A stretch of DNA of 64,000 bases from Leifsonia shinshuensis. GTDB lineage: Bacteria > Actinomycetota > Actinomycetes > Actinomycetales > Microbacteriaceae. Shown piece by piece: positions 46,516 to 55,513 of the stretch (position 1 is its first letter; the number at the start of each line of letters is the position of its first letter). The notes under the pieces are model-generated. The model did not search any database. It saw only the letters and a list, made by a program, of their open reading frames with translations, and was not told the DNA's origin. The position numbers were made by a program, and so were the translations under genes. The stretch covers positions 496,001 to 560,000 of the forward strand of contig NZ_JAHHZQ010000004.1 in the NCBI RefSeq assembly GCF_022606355.1, in the 5' to 3' direction.

Positions 46516-46671
46516 TAAAATGACGGTTGCACGGCCGTCCTGCGTCGTGCGCCCGGCGTTCGTCGATGCTCGGTCCGGACCACTCGGTTCCGGAGCCCAG
46601 CCGCCCCGCCGGCCCTCACGCTCTACGGCGTCGCGTCCTCAGTCAGCGCGCGGCGCCTCCACTGGAGGACC
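46516..46671 (+). promoter_or_regulatory. Promoter and long leader of the SNF2 helicase gene
   Basis: TAAAAT at 46516-46521 is a likely -10; the transcript would carry a leader of about 145 nt before the ATG at 46672, which has GGAGG at the right spacing. No riboswitch was recognised. Confidence 0.4.
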
Positions 46672-48849
46672 ATGTCTCGATCGGGTCAGCGTACGTCGAA
46701 TCAGCGCACGGCGAGCCGCCCGCAGCAACAGCAGCGGCGCAACCGTCACGCCAACAACGACGGGCTCATCCCCGTGCTCGCGCGCAAGGTGCGCGAGGTG
46801 GAGGCCAAGGCGGCGGACGGGAAGAAGCTCGGTCCGACCAACCGCACCAAGTTCCAGGTGATCGCGTTCCTCATGCGTGAGGAGCGCGCCAGGGCCAAGG
46901 CCGACCCCGAGCTGAGCGACGCCTCCCGCGCCGAGCAGCTCAAACGGCTCGACGGCATCGCGACGATCCTGGCCAAGACGGCCGCGCGCGACACCTCCCT
47001 CATCTCGCTCCTCGAGAGCGAGGCGCCGCCGACGGCCACCGCGCAGAAGATCCGGCGGGACTGGTTGCTGGAGTCGGGCACGGAGCTCAGCCCGGACGAC
47101 CTCATCATCACCGTGGAGCGGCCCGCCGCCCCCGAGAGCGTCATCCCACCGGAGCTGGCGGAGAAGCAGGTCGTCCCCGCGTCGGTGAAGGCCAGGCAGC
47201 TGTCGAACCCGTTCCTCGCCCCCGACTTCAGCCGCGCGGCCGCCCCCGCTGCAGCGCCGCGCCGCCGCCTCGACTCGTGGGAGCTCCTCGGCCCGCTGTT
47301 CAAGTCGTTCGAGTATGGAGCCGGCGGCCAGGCCGCGAGCATGGAGCTCCCGCCCGCTCCGCTGATCGACCGCTACTCCCCGCCGGGGCTGGAGCTCATG
47401 CACCACCAGTCCCGCTTCATCGAGAGCGTCCGGCAGGGCCACCGCCGGTTCCTCCTGGCCGACGAGCCGGGCCTCGGCAAGACGGCGCAGTCGGTCCTCG
47501 GTGCGTCCGTGGCGAACGCGTACCCGCTGCTCGCCGTCGTGCCGAACGTCGTGAAGATGAACTGGGCGCGCGAGGTCGAGCGCTGGACGCCGCACCGCCG
47601 GGCCACGGTCATCCACGGCGACGGCGAAGGCCTCGACGCGTTCGCCGACGTGGTCATCGTCAACTACGAGGTGCTGGACAGGCACCTCTCCTGGCTGCGC
47701 ACGCTCGGCTTCCAGGGAATGGTGGTCGATGAGGCCCACTTCATCAAGAACCTGCACTCGCAGCGCTCCCGGCTGGTGCTCGGCCTGGCCGAGGCGATCC
47801 GCGACAAGGCGGCGGACCCGCTGCTGATCGCGCTCACCGGAACGCCGCTCATCAACGACATCGACGACTTCAAGGCGATCTGGCAGTTCCTCGGCTGGAT
47901 CGACGGCAACAAGCCGACCGCCGAGCTGATGGAGAGCCTGGAGGAGACCGGGCTGACCCCGGCCGACTTCGGTTTCTACGCGGCGGCGCGCGAGTCGGTG
48001 ATCGACCTGGGCATCGTCCGCCGGCGCAAGGTCGACGTCGCCGCCGACCTCCCGAGCCGCCGGGTCGTCGACCTCCCCGTCGAGCTCGACGACGACCTCG
48101 GGCGTTCGATCAAGCAGGCGGAGAAGGAGCTCGCCGCCCGTCTGGTCACCCGCTTCCAGCGCGCGGCGGCCGCGGGCCGGCCCGATTCGTTCGACGGCGA
48201 CGACGACGCCCACCGCAAGCACCTCATCCGTCTGGTCGCCCAGTCGGAGCTGGAGGAGTCGAAGTCGGCCAAGACCGGTGACAACGTCTTCACCATGGTC
48301 CGCAAGATCGGCCAGGCGAAGGCCGGGCTGGCCTCCGATTACACCGCGCAACTGGCGCGGTCGGTCGGCAAGGTGGTGTTCTTCGCGAAGCACATCGACG
48401 TGATGGACGCCGCAGAGGAGGCGTTCGCCGCCCGGGACCTCAAGACGATCTCGATCCGCGGCGACCAGTCGGCGCTGGCGCGGCAGAAGGAGATCGACGC
48501 GTTCAACAACGACCCGGAGGTCGCGGTCGCGGTCTGCTCGCTCACGGCGGCGGGCGTCGGACTCAACCTGCAGGCGGCCTCCAACGTCGTCCTCGCCGAG
48601 CTCTCGTGGACGGCCGCGGAGCAGACGCAGGCGATCGACCGCGTGCACCGCATCGGCCAGGACGAGCCGGTCACGGCGTGGCGGATCATCGCGGCGCAGA
48701 CGATCGACTCCAAGATCGCTGAGCTGATCGACTCCAAGCAGGGCCTGGCGGCGCGCGCGCTCGACGGCAGCGACGTCGAGATCGGCTCCGCCGACTCGGT
48801 TCAGCTGGACGCCCTCATCCACCTGCTCGAGGACGCGCTGGCGGTGTAG
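46672..48849 (+). CDS. SNF2-family helicase/ATPase
   Basis: 725 residues. About 230 N-terminal residues, basic and Gln-rich at the very start, precede a SNF2 core: motif I DEPGLGKTAQS near 264, DEAH near 353, LTGTP near 388, and motif VI QAIDRVHRIGQ near 653. The layout and lone-gene context resemble SMARCAL1-like DNA translocases that remodel DNA or displace proteins. No restriction or defence gene is adjacent, so a repair or remodelling role is inferred. Confidence 0.9.
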   Translation: MSRSGQRTSNQRTASRPQQQQRRNRHANNDGLIPVLARKVREVEAKAADGKKLGPTNRTKFQVIAFLMREERARAKADPELSDASRAEQLKRLDGIATILAKTAARDTSLISLLESEAPPTATAQKIRRDWLLESGTELSPDDLIITVERPAAPESVIPPELAEKQVVPASVKARQLSNPFLAPDFSRAAAPAAAPRRRLDSWELLGPLFKSFEYGAGGQAASMELPPAPLIDRYSPPGLELMHHQSRFIESVRQGHRRFLLADEPGLGKTAQSVLGASVANAYPLLAVVPNVVKMNWAREVERWTPHRRATVIHGDGEGLDAFADVVIVNYEVLDRHLSWLRTLGFQGMVVDEAHFIKNLHSQRSRLVLGLAEAIRDKAADPLLIALTGTPLINDIDDFKAIWQFLGWIDGNKPTAELMESLEETGLTPADFGFYAAARESVIDLGIVRRRKVDVAADLPSRRVVDLPVELDDDLGRSIKQAEKELAARLVTRFQRAAAAGRPDSFDGDDDAHRKHLIRLVAQSELEESKSAKTGDNVFTMVRKIGQAKAGLASDYTAQLARSVGKVVFFAKHIDVMDAAEEAFAARDLKTISIRGDQSALARQKEIDAFNNDPEVAVAVCSLTAAGVGLNLQAASNVVLAELSWTAAEQTQAIDRVHRIGQDEPVTAWRIIAAQTIDSKIAELIDSKQGLAARALDGSDVEIGSADSVQLDALIHLLEDALAV

Positions 48850-48854
48850 CTTCG

Positions 48855-49043
48855 TCAGGCGATCTCGGCGTCGTCCGGGTCGAGCGGGACCGGACGGTCG
48901 TCGTCGGGCACGATGCGGTCCTCGTCCTCCTCGTCGTCGACGGGGAGGTCGTCCGGGTCGTGGATGACGGGCTCCGGCTCGTAGTCGCCCTCCTGCGCCT
49001 CGAGGAAGTCGTCGTCCTCCTGGTCGCGCTCGGTGTCGCTCAT
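48855..49043 (-). CDS. Small acidic protein
   Basis: 62 residues, over half Asp/Glu, without Lys and with no hydrophobic core (EEDEDRIVPDDDRPVP). Probably disordered. It converges on the helicase 6 bases from its stop. The TACCCT box 6 nt before the ATG supports expression. Function unknown. Confidence 0.6.
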   Translation of the reverse strand: MSDTERDQEDDDFLEAQEGDYEPEPVIHDPDDLPVDDEEDEDRIVPDDDRPVPLDPDDAEIA

Positions 49044-49049
49044 GCGAAG

Positions 49050-49055
49050 AGGGTA
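49050..49055 (-). promoter_or_regulatory. -10 box of acidic protein gene
   Basis: TACCCT on the minus strand, 6 nt before the ATG at 49043; predicted leaderless start. Confidence 0.5.
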
Positions 49056-49094
49056 CCTCGCCGCGCTCGGCCGCGGGAGGCCCGGCCGCCGAGG

Positions 49095-49348
49095 TCAGTC
49101 CAGTTCGAAGACGAAGAAGGCGCCGCGATCGTCGTGCCGGATGCGCGCCGAGCCCGAGATCCCCTCGAAGGCGCCTGTGCCGGTGCCGGGCACGACGACA
49201 CGAAGTGCGCGATCGACTCGCCCGCGAGCCCTTCCGTGCAGGTCTTGCGCATCACCGCGGCCCCGAGCCAATCGCCGGGGACGCCGGGCAGCTCCTCCTC
49301 CCATCCGGTGACGTCGAAACGGGCGGTGATGGTCGTCTGATGCTCCAT
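49095..49348 (-). pseudogene. DUF3224-like gene with internal deletion and frameshift
   Basis: The first ~50 codons from the ATG at 49348 encode a DUF3224 N-terminus (MEHQTTITARFDVTGWEEEL, RKTCTEGLAG). The C-terminal part VVPGTGTGAFEGISG and HDDRGAFFVFELD, ending at 49095, lies in another frame; the switch is near 49200. The whole gene is 254 bases, about 45 codons shorter than a DUF3224 protein of 125-135 residues, so the middle is missing and the length change is not a multiple of three. The promoter-like TAGGCT remains. Confidence 0.75.
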
Positions 49349-49354
49349 GCCGAG

Positions 49355-49360
49355 AGCCTA
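49355..49360 (-). promoter_or_regulatory. -10 box of DUF3224 remnant
   Basis: TAGGCT on the minus strand, 6 nt before the ATG at 49348. Confidence 0.5.
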
Positions 49361-49423
49361 CGAAAGCAGCTCCGACGCGGGGTGTGATTTCGCGACTCGG
49401 CAGAAGTGGACTAGACAGGGGGC

Positions 49424-50044
49424 ATGGCGAAGCACCGTTCCCAGCTCGAGATCGAGCGCAAGTACGACGTCGACGCCGACCTCCCCACCCCCCACCTCGT
49501 CGGCGTCGGGGCCGTGGCCGTGGAGAGCGAGCCGCACACCGCCGAGCTCGTCGCGACCTATTACGACACCGAGGAGCTCCGGCTCGCCAGGCAGCGCATC
49601 GCCGTGCGCGCCCGGCGCGGAGGTTCCGACGAAGGCTGGCACGTCAAGCTGCCGCCGGGGGAGGAGGGCAGGCCCGAGCTGCACTGGCCGCTCGGCGACG
49701 GCGTGCAGCCTCCCGCCGACCTGCTGGAGGTCATCGGCGACGAACTCGGCGACGGCCGCCTGGTTCCGGTCGCGCGCGTGACGAACGTGCGCGACACCAC
49801 GGTGCTCACCGACGCGGCCGGCTTCGAACTGGCCGAACTGTGCGATGACCACGTGCGCAGCGAGAACCTCCGCACGGGCGCGAGCGACGCGTGGCGCGAG
49901 TGGGAGGTCGAGCTGCTCAGCGGTGCGCCCGACTCGCGCGAGCGGCGTACCGCCCTCCTCGACGGGATCGAGGCCGAGCTGCTGGCGGCAGGCGCGCGTC
50001 CGTCGGCGAGCAGCTCGAAGCTGCAGCGCGCTCTCGGCCTCTGA
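49424..50044 (+). CDS. CYTH-domain protein
   Basis: 206 residues starting with the CYTH signature E-x-E-x-K (IEIERKYDVD region read as LEIERKYD), with TYYDTEELRL and RRGGSDEGWHVKLPP following. CYTH enzymes bind triphosphates and divalent metal ions, and include thiamine triphosphatases and inorganic triphosphatases. No CHAD domain is attached. TAGACA 6 nt before the ATG is a near-match to the leaderless promoter pattern. Confidence 0.85.
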   Translation: MAKHRSQLEIERKYDVDADLPTPHLVGVGAVAVESEPHTAELVATYYDTEELRLARQRIAVRARRGGSDEGWHVKLPPGEEGRPELHWPLGDGVQPPADLLEVIGDELGDGRLVPVARVTNVRDTTVLTDAAGFELAELCDDHVRSENLRTGASDAWREWEVELLSGAPDSRERRTALLDGIEAELLAAGARPSASSSKLQRALGL

Positions 50045-50183
50045 CGCGCGCAGCCGACCGGATTTTGGTGCTCCGGTATGCGTCGGGCATGATGCTCAGG
50101 GGTGCAATGCAGCACAGGGGCGTCAAACACGAGCAGACGGCGCGCACTGACAGGCACAGCAGCGCACCGCAGAACGGAGCAGC

Positions 50184-51212
50184 ATGAAGATCGGCATCCT
50201 CACGAGCGGTGGCGACTGTCCTGGACTGAACGCGGTCATTCGCGGGGCCGTCCTCAAGGGCGACCGCGTGTACGGCTCCGAGTTCGCCGGCTTCCGCTAC
50301 GGCTGGCGCGGCGTGGTCGACGGCGACATCATGCCGCTCGACCGGCACAGCGTCCGCGGCCTCTCGCGCCAGGGCGGCACGATCCTCGGCTCCAGCCGCA
50401 CCAACCCGTTCGAGGGCGACAAGGGCGGCCCCGAGAACATCCAGCGGATGATGGACGCGAACGGCATCGACGCGATCATCGCGATCGGCGGCGAGGGCAC
50501 GCTCACCGCCGCGCGCCGCCTCACCGATGCCGGTCTGAAGATCGTCGGGGTTCCCAAGACCATCGACAACGACCTCGCAGCGACCGACTACTCGTTCGGC
50601 TTCGACACCGCGGTCGAGATCGCCACCGAGGCGATCGACCGCCTCCGCACCACAGCCGAATCCCACCAGCGCTGCATGGTGGTGGAGGTCATGGGCCGCC
50701 ATGTCGGCTGGATCGCCCTGCACTCGGGCATGGCCGGCGGAGCGCACGCCATCCTCATCCCGGAGCAGCCGCAGTCCATCGAGCAGATCTGCGAGTGGGT
50801 CGAGTCGGTGCGCGACCGCGGCCGCGCGCCGGTCATCGTCGTCTCCGAGGGCTTCCACCTCGACACGATGGAGGAGGCGCACTCGCACAAGGGCCTCGAC
50901 GCCTTCAACCGCCCGCGCCTGGGCGGCATCGGCGAGATGCTCGCCCCGATGATCGAGGAGCGCACCGGCATCGAGTCGCGCGCGTCGGTTCTCGGCCACA
51001 TGCAGCGCGGCGGCGTCCCGAGCGCCTACGACCGCGTACTCGCCACCCGCCTCGGCATGGCCGCGGTGGACGCCGCCTACGAGGGCCGCTGGGGGTCGAT
51101 GGTCTCGCTCCGCGGCACCGACGTCGTCAACGTGTCGATCGCCGATGCGACCGGCGGTCTCAAGACGGTCCCGCCGGCGCGGTACGAAGAGGCCGCACTG
51201 CTCTTCGGCTGA
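50184..51212 (+). CDS. pfkA: 6-phosphofructokinase
   Basis: Phosphorylates fructose-6-phosphate, the committed step of glycolysis. 342 residues with TSGGDCPGLNAVIRG, GGEGTL, PKTIDNDL, GRHVGW and GHMQRGG. Gly at the GGEGT position with Lys in PKTIDND is the combination found in ATP-dependent Streptomyces enzymes; pyrophosphate enzymes usually have Asp in the first motif. GGAGCAGC precedes the ATG; the 139-base gap upstream shows no clear promoter. Confidence 0.94.
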   Translation: MKIGILTSGGDCPGLNAVIRGAVLKGDRVYGSEFAGFRYGWRGVVDGDIMPLDRHSVRGLSRQGGTILGSSRTNPFEGDKGGPENIQRMMDANGIDAIIAIGGEGTLTAARRLTDAGLKIVGVPKTIDNDLAATDYSFGFDTAVEIATEAIDRLRTTAESHQRCMVVEVMGRHVGWIALHSGMAGGAHAILIPEQPQSIEQICEWVESVRDRGRAPVIVVSEGFHLDTMEEAHSHKGLDAFNRPRLGGIGEMLAPMIEERTGIESRASVLGHMQRGGVPSAYDRVLATRLGMAAVDAAYEGRWGSMVSLRGTDVVNVSIADATGGLKTVPPARYEEAALLFG

Positions 51213-51269
51213 TCGTGGTGGGGCGTCTCGCTCCACGGGCGGCGACCGGCGCTCGGTCTTTCCGCTCTC

Positions 51270-51306
51270 CGAAGGGCACGGTCGCCTCGATCGCGGCCGC
51301 CCTTCG
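51270..51306 (+). terminator. Hairpin after pfkA
   Basis: CGAAGGGC and GCCCTTCG, 21 nt apart with an internal GGTCGC/GCGGCC-like pairing, 58 bases after the stop. No T tract; a weak terminator candidate. Confidence 0.35.
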
Positions 51307-51384
51307 CTGAGAGGACGGCCAGGGTCCCTGCCATCGAGGACGGCACGGGTCTAGGCTCCTGCGTACGAGACGAAGGGAGCGACT

Positions 51385-52311
51385 GTGCCCAGATTCATCC
51401 AGCTCGAGGAGTTCGGATCCCGGGACTACCTCCACCTCGTCGAGCGGGAGCGGCCGTGGCCCGGTCCCGGGCAGGTCCTCGTGCGGGTGCTCGCGGCCGG
51501 CCTGAACCCGATGGATTACAAGGCCTACCGGAGCGAGCAGGCCGCTGCGCACATGGGGGTCACCCTGCCGAGCGGCATGGGACAGGACTTCGCCGGTTTC
51601 GTCGAGGAGGTCGGTGCGGGCGCTGTGCGCTTCCAGGCCGGTCAGGCCGTGCTCGGCACCGCCCCGTTCGCCGCGATCGCCGATTTCGTCGTCGTGCCTG
51701 AGGACGGCCAGATCATCGAGAAGCCCGACCCGCTGACCTTCGAGGTCGCCGGCTCGCTCGGCGTCGTCGGACGCACGGCGATGGCCAGCGAAGCCTCCCT
51801 CGACCTGGGTGAGAGCGACACGGTCCTGGTCAGCGCGGCGGCCGGCGGTGTGGGCGTTCTGGCCGCGCAGCTGGCCGTGCACTGCGGGGCGACGGTCATC
51901 GGCACCGCGAGCGAGGACAACCACGAGTTCCTCGAAACCCTCGGCATCACCCCGGTGGCGTACGGACCGGGCCTGGCCGACCGGGTTCGGGAGGTCCTCG
52001 ACGACGGCGTCCGCGTGACCGCGGTGCTCGACAACCACGGGCCGGACACGATCGACGCAGCGCTCGAACTGGGCGTGCCGCCCGAGCGGATCAACACGAT
52101 CGCGGCGTTCGGTCCCTCTGCCCGCGGCGCGCGCACGGTGGGCGGGCGGGCGGCGGGCAACGCCGAGCTCGCCGAGCTGGCCGACCTCCTGGCCCGCAAC
52201 GAGCTCATGCTGCCGATCGACTCCATCTTCCCGATCGAGCGGACGGCAGAGGCGTACGGACGGCTGGAGACCGGACACGTCCGCGGCAAGATCGTGATCG
52301 TCACCGACTGA
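51385..52311 (+). CDS. Zinc-independent NADP-dependent oxidoreductase (MDR family)
   Basis: 308 residues of the quinone oxidoreductase type. The cofactor loop SAAAGGVGVLAAQLA, the N-terminal VLVRVLAAGLNPMDYKAYR and LPSGMGQDFAGFVEEVG are typical; no zinc-binding Cys cluster is present. It reduces quinones or enones with NADPH in related enzymes. GTG start with GAAGGGAG; TAGGCT at 51351-51356 is a likely -10 with a leader of about 22 nt. Confidence 0.87.
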   Translation: MPRFIQLEEFGSRDYLHLVERERPWPGPGQVLVRVLAAGLNPMDYKAYRSEQAAAHMGVTLPSGMGQDFAGFVEEVGAGAVRFQAGQAVLGTAPFAAIADFVVVPEDGQIIEKPDPLTFEVAGSLGVVGRTAMASEASLDLGESDTVLVSAAAGGVGVLAAQLAVHCGATVIGTASEDNHEFLETLGITPVAYGPGLADRVREVLDDGVRVTAVLDNHGPDTIDAALELGVPPERINTIAAFGPSARGARTVGGRAAGNAELAELADLLARNELMLPIDSIFPIERTAEAYGRLETGHVRGKIVIVTD

Positions 52312-52321
52312 GAGGAACGGC

Positions 52322-52729
52322 ATGATCGACGACGACATCGCACGCCTGCTGCGCGCGGCCGGACTGCGCTGGCAGCCGGCGTCGGGCGACACCTTCGCCA
52401 TCGACCGGCCGGGGATGGCGGGAGAGCGGTTCACCGTCAGCGAGATGACGATCGAGGCGCACCACTTCGACACCGGTACGATCCTGGGCTTCAACGGCAC
52501 GACCGAATGGGCTCTCGATTCGCTCGCGGTCGAAGACGCGCTGTGGATCCCGCGTGAGGATCAGCTTCGGGAGCTGCTGGGCGGCTCGTTCCGCCACCTC
52601 GCCCGCACGCCCGACGGCTACCGGGTGACGCTGGAGCTCGCCGGCGTCGAGCGGTTCTTCGACGAGGACGATGCCGCGACGGCGTACGCGCAGGCGCTGC
52701 TGTCGGTGATCGCGGCGGCCGTCGCCTAG
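52322..52729 (+). CDS. Conserved actinobacterial small protein
   Basis: 135 residues, soluble, 10 bases after the oxidoreductase. The pattern LLRAAGLRW, GERFTVSEMTI and LEDQLRELLGG-like segments resembles a family common in Microbacteriaceae that is often labelled pilus assembly CpaE without evidence; no P-loop is present, so that label is not used. Overlaps the convergent gene by 4 bases at CTAG. Confidence 0.65.
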   Translation: MIDDDIARLLRAAGLRWQPASGDTFAIDRPGMAGERFTVSEMTIEAHHFDTGTILGFNGTTEWALDSLAVEDALWIPREDQLRELLGGSFRHLARTPDGYRVTLELAGVERFFDEDDAATAYAQALLSVIAAAVA

Positions 52730-53335
52730 GCCGGGGCGTCGCCCTCGACCGACGGATCGCGCACCTCGACCACGACGGGTCCGTCGTCGTCCGCGTCCCG
52801 GATCCGCCAGACCCGCGCACGGGCGCCGACACCCGGCACCTGGGTCTGGAGCAGCATCCGCGATCGTGCGGTCGGGCGCTCCCACCTCGCACACACCGTC
52901 CCCTGCGCCGTGTCGACGACGAGGAGGAAGCTGTCGACGCCGCCATCCTCGATGGTGGAGACCGTGCGCGCGGAGACCGTGCCGTCGAGCCGCTCGACGC
53001 GGCCGGCCGCATCGGCCCAGCGCGAGCGGGCGCGAACGCGCTCGGAGCTCTGGACGACGGAGCCGACGAAGCCGATCCACAGCGCGACGACGAGGGCGAT
53101 GAACAGCACGGTGAAGAGGAGGGGGGAACCACCAGCCGGGGGTCTCCGCGGTCCACAGCACGACGATCGCTCCCGCCGCCACCGCAGCGGCGAGGACGAG
53201 GAGCGCGACGAGCACGATGCGGCTGGTCGCGCGCAGAGGGCCGCGGACAGGGAGCTCGGCGGGTGGCACCGGATCCGGCCAGCGCTCGACGAGCACGACG
53301 ACCTGACCAGCGGACACGGAGGTCGATGCGGCCAT
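52726..53335 (-). pseudogene. Membrane protein gene with a frameshift in a C run
   Basis: The promoter-supported ATG at 53335 opens a frame reading MAASTSVSAGQVVVLVERW with a membrane helix ([21 protein letters not shown]) up to GWWFPP. There the frame must shift: the downstream part (LLFTVLFIALVVALWIGFVG, then RMLLQTQVPGVGARARVW and the stop at 52726) lies one base off. The switch is at a run of six C on the minus strand (53121-53126 region); five would restore one frame. Either a sequencing error, a recent mutation or a slippery site. Confidence 0.7.
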
Positions 53336-53341
53336 GACCCG

Positions 53342-53347
53342 AGTCTA
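53342..53347 (-). promoter_or_regulatory. -10 box of frameshifted membrane-protein gene
   Basis: TAGACT on the minus strand, 6 nt before the ATG at 53335; shows that the N-terminal frame is the genuine beginning. Confidence 0.55.
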
Positions 53348-53372
53348 GGGTGCGGCCCCGCCGGCGACACGC

Positions 53373-54698
53373 TCAGCGGCGGCTCGTCAGCACCGTGTCA
53401 TCCAGGTCGGCCGCGCGGCGGACTCCCGCGAGGCCCAGCGTGATGTCGAGCTCCGCGACGACGTTCCTGAGCAGTTCGCGCACGCCGCGCTCGCCCGCGA
53501 CGGCGAGCGCGTAGGCGTACGGCCTCCCGATCGCGACGGCGCGCGCACCGAGCGCGAGTGCGATGACCACGTCGGCTCCGCCGCGGACCCCGCTGTCGAA
53601 CAGCACCGGGAGACGGCCGTCGACCGCAGCGACCACCGCGGGCAGGGCGTCGAGCGCCGCGACTTCGCCGTCGATCTGGCGTCCGCCGTGCGTCGAAACC
53701 TGCACCGCGTCCACCCCCGCGTCGACCGCGCGGCGGGCGTCGTCGGGGTGCAGCACGCCTTTCAGGACGATCGGGAGCCGGGTGCGCTCGCGCAGGAAAG
53801 CCAGGTCGTCCCAGCCGAGCGACGGATCGGCGAACACGTCGAGGAACGTCTCGACCGCTGCCAGCGGCTCGCCCGAGCGCAGGGACTCCCGCAGGCCGCC
53901 GGGATGGTGCCGCACGATGCTGGCGAACGAGGCGACGGCCGCGGGCGTGACGGGCGTGTGCTCGCGCGGCCCCGCGGCCGACATCCGCTCCTGCACGAGA
54001 CCGCGGAACACCGGATCGCTGGTGTACTGGGCGATGCCGAGTCCCCGGCTGAACGGCAGGTAGCCCAGCGCGAGATCGCGCGGCCGCCAGCCCAGCACGT
54101 GGGTGTCGAGGGTGACGACGATCGCCTCGCACCCGCAGGCCTCCGCCCGGGCCACCAGGCTGGCGACCAACTCGCGCGACGAGCTCCAGTACAGCTGGAA
54201 CCACCGCGGGGCGTCGGGACGGGTCGCGTCCATCGCGGCTGCGACATCCTCCATCGGCGCGGAGGCCTGCGTGGAGATCGTGAACGGCATCCCGTGGGCG
54301 GCGGCCGCGCGGGCTGCGGCGGCGTCCCCGCCCCGACGTGCGAGTTCGAGCACGCCGATCGGCGCCAGCAGCAGGGGAGTGGGCAGGGTGCGTCCGAACA
54401 GTTCGATCGAGAGATCGCGGTCGGAGACATCGCGGAGCACGCGCGGCACGATGCGGTGGCGGCCGAAGGCGGCGGTGTCAGCGGCGTCGGTGCGCTCGAG
54501 GCCCGCCGAGCCGGCGATATAGGCGTACGCGACACGCGACAGGCGGCGGCGGGCGGCGCGCTCCAGGTCCGGGAAGGCGACCGGGACGGCGGGGCGCCGC
54601 CCGACCACCCCCGCGCGGTAGACAGCGCTCTGGGCCGCTCGCCCGATGCTGGTGGCGAGATCGGTCGTGAAGGTCGTCGTGCCGTCGTTGGCCGTCAT
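53373..54698 (-). CDS. FMN-dependent alpha-hydroxy-acid oxidizing protein
   Basis: 441 residues of the lactate oxidase/lactate 2-monooxygenase family. FMN- and substrate-binding residues are seen: LLLAPIGVLELA, the Tyr in WFQLYWSS, THVLGWRPRD, the Lys of IVLKGVL, the catalytic His and Arg in VSTHGGRQIDG (usually SNHGGRQ), and LFDSGVRGGADV. The family oxidises 2-hydroxy acids such as lactate. The ATG at 54698 gives the expected N-terminal extension; the open frame beyond it is not homologous. Confidence 0.9.
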   Translation of the reverse strand: MTANDGTTTFTTDLATSIGRAAQSAVYRAGVVGRRPAVPVAFPDLERAARRRLSRVAYAYIAGSAGLERTDAADTAAFGRHRIVPRVLRDVSDRDLSIELFGRTLPTPLLLAPIGVLELARRGGDAAAARAAAAHGMPFTISTQASAPMEDVAAAMDATRPDAPRWFQLYWSSSRELVASLVARAEACGCEAIVVTLDTHVLGWRPRDLALGYLPFSRGLGIAQYTSDPVFRGLVQERMSAAGPREHTPVTPAAVASFASIVRHHPGGLRESLRSGEPLAAVETFLDVFADPSLGWDDLAFLRERTRLPIVLKGVLHPDDARRAVDAGVDAVQVSTHGGRQIDGEVAALDALPAVVAAVDGRLPVLFDSGVRGGADVVIALALGARAVAIGRPYAYALAVAGERGVRELLRNVVAELDITLGLAGVRRAADLDDTVLTSRR

Positions 54699-54769
54699 GG
54701 TCCCATTCTGCCGAAGTCCCGCCGGCGTCACGCGGCCCGCAGGCGGAACACGCCGCCGGTGCGCGGCCG

Positions 54770-55459
54770 TCAGCGCTTGGGCCGCGGGCGCTTGCCCGAC
54801 GACCGCTTCGCCGCCGCCGCCCGCCTGGCCTGCTTCGCGGCCCGCGCGGACTGGGTGGCCGCCACCTTCGCGGCCTTGGCCGCCTTGGCGTCCTGCTCCG
54901 CCCGGGCGGACTGCGTGGCGGCCACCTCGGGGTTGCGTGAGCTGTGCGCCTTGCGGCCGCGCACGATGCCGATGAACTCGTCGACGAGGGGATGCTGACC
55001 CTCCCGGGGCCAGGTGAGGCCCACCTGCGACACCGGGCCGTCCTCCAGCCGCACCGCCTCCACGTCCTTGCGGCGCAGGGCCTTGGCGACGGAGGCCGGC
55101 ATCAGGGCGATGCCGTCGCCCGTCGCGACCTCGCGCATCAGTGCCTCGGACGGCTCGCCCTCCACCCGCGGCACACCGTCGAGATCGGCCAGGTGCAGCT
55201 TCTCCTCCAGCGTCAGGAGGTGCTCGTGGTTCATCACGACCACGACGTCCTCCGAGTACAGCGGGATGAGGTGCCGGTCGTCCGCCGCCTCGGCGTCGCG
55301 GGCGAACACCATGTCGGCCTCGCCAGCGGCCAATGCCGCCAGCGGGTCGGCGGACGGCGCCACGACCAGCTCCACGTCGGGCTGTCGCTCGGCGAAGACG
55401 CGCGTCCATTTGCCGATCGTGACGCCGAGCGGGAACGCGAGGGTGAAGCGGGAGGCCAT
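54770..55459 (-). CDS. LysR-type effector domain without HTH
   Basis: 229 residues. It matches only the substrate-binding (PBP2-like) half of a LysR regulator: FTLAFPLGVTIGKW, ADMVFARDAEA, VVVVMNHEHLL, EALMREVATGDGIALMP. No helix-turn-helix precedes it, and a TACCCT box 7 nt before the ATG shows this is the natural start. The last ~45 residues are a Lys/Ala/Arg-rich tail that could bind nucleic acid. It faces the DUF5997 gene across 54 bases; the pair probably works together. Confidence 0.82.
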   Translation of the reverse strand: MASRFTLAFPLGVTIGKWTRVFAERQPDVELVVAPSADPLAALAAGEADMVFARDAEAADDRHLIPLYSEDVVVVMNHEHLLTLEEKLHLADLDGVPRVEGEPSEALMREVATGDGIALMPASVAKALRRKDVEAVRLEDGPVSQVGLTWPREGQHPLVDEFIGIVRGRKAHSSRNPEVAATQSARAEQDAKAAKAAKVAATQSARAAKQARRAAAAKRSSGKRPRPKR

Positions 55460-55466
55460 GCAGGCC

Positions 55467-55472
55467 AGGGTA
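55467..55472 (-). promoter_or_regulatory. -10 box of LysR-domain gene
   Basis: TACCCT on the minus strand, 7 nt before the ATG at 55459. Only 28 bp separate it from the opposite -10. Confidence 0.6.
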
Positions 55473-55500
55473 TCGAACGGCCGGGAGCGCCGGCGGACGA

Positions 55501-55506
55501 TACCCT
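55501..55506 (+). promoter_or_regulatory. -10 box of DUF5997 gene
   Basis: TACCCT, 7 nt before the ATG at 55514. The -35 region overlaps that of the divergent LysR-domain gene, so expression is probably mutually dependent. Confidence 0.6.
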
Positions 55507-55513
55507 TGAACAC

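Noticed and set aside
46672-49348. SNF2 helicase with neighbours as a phage-defence island
   Set aside because: The neighbours are a tiny acidic protein and a DUF3224 remnant; no nuclease, methyltransferase or other defence gene is present.
52322-52729. Pilus assembly protein CpaE
   Set aside because: Proteins like this are sometimes given that name, but there is no ATPase motif and no other pilus gene in the window.
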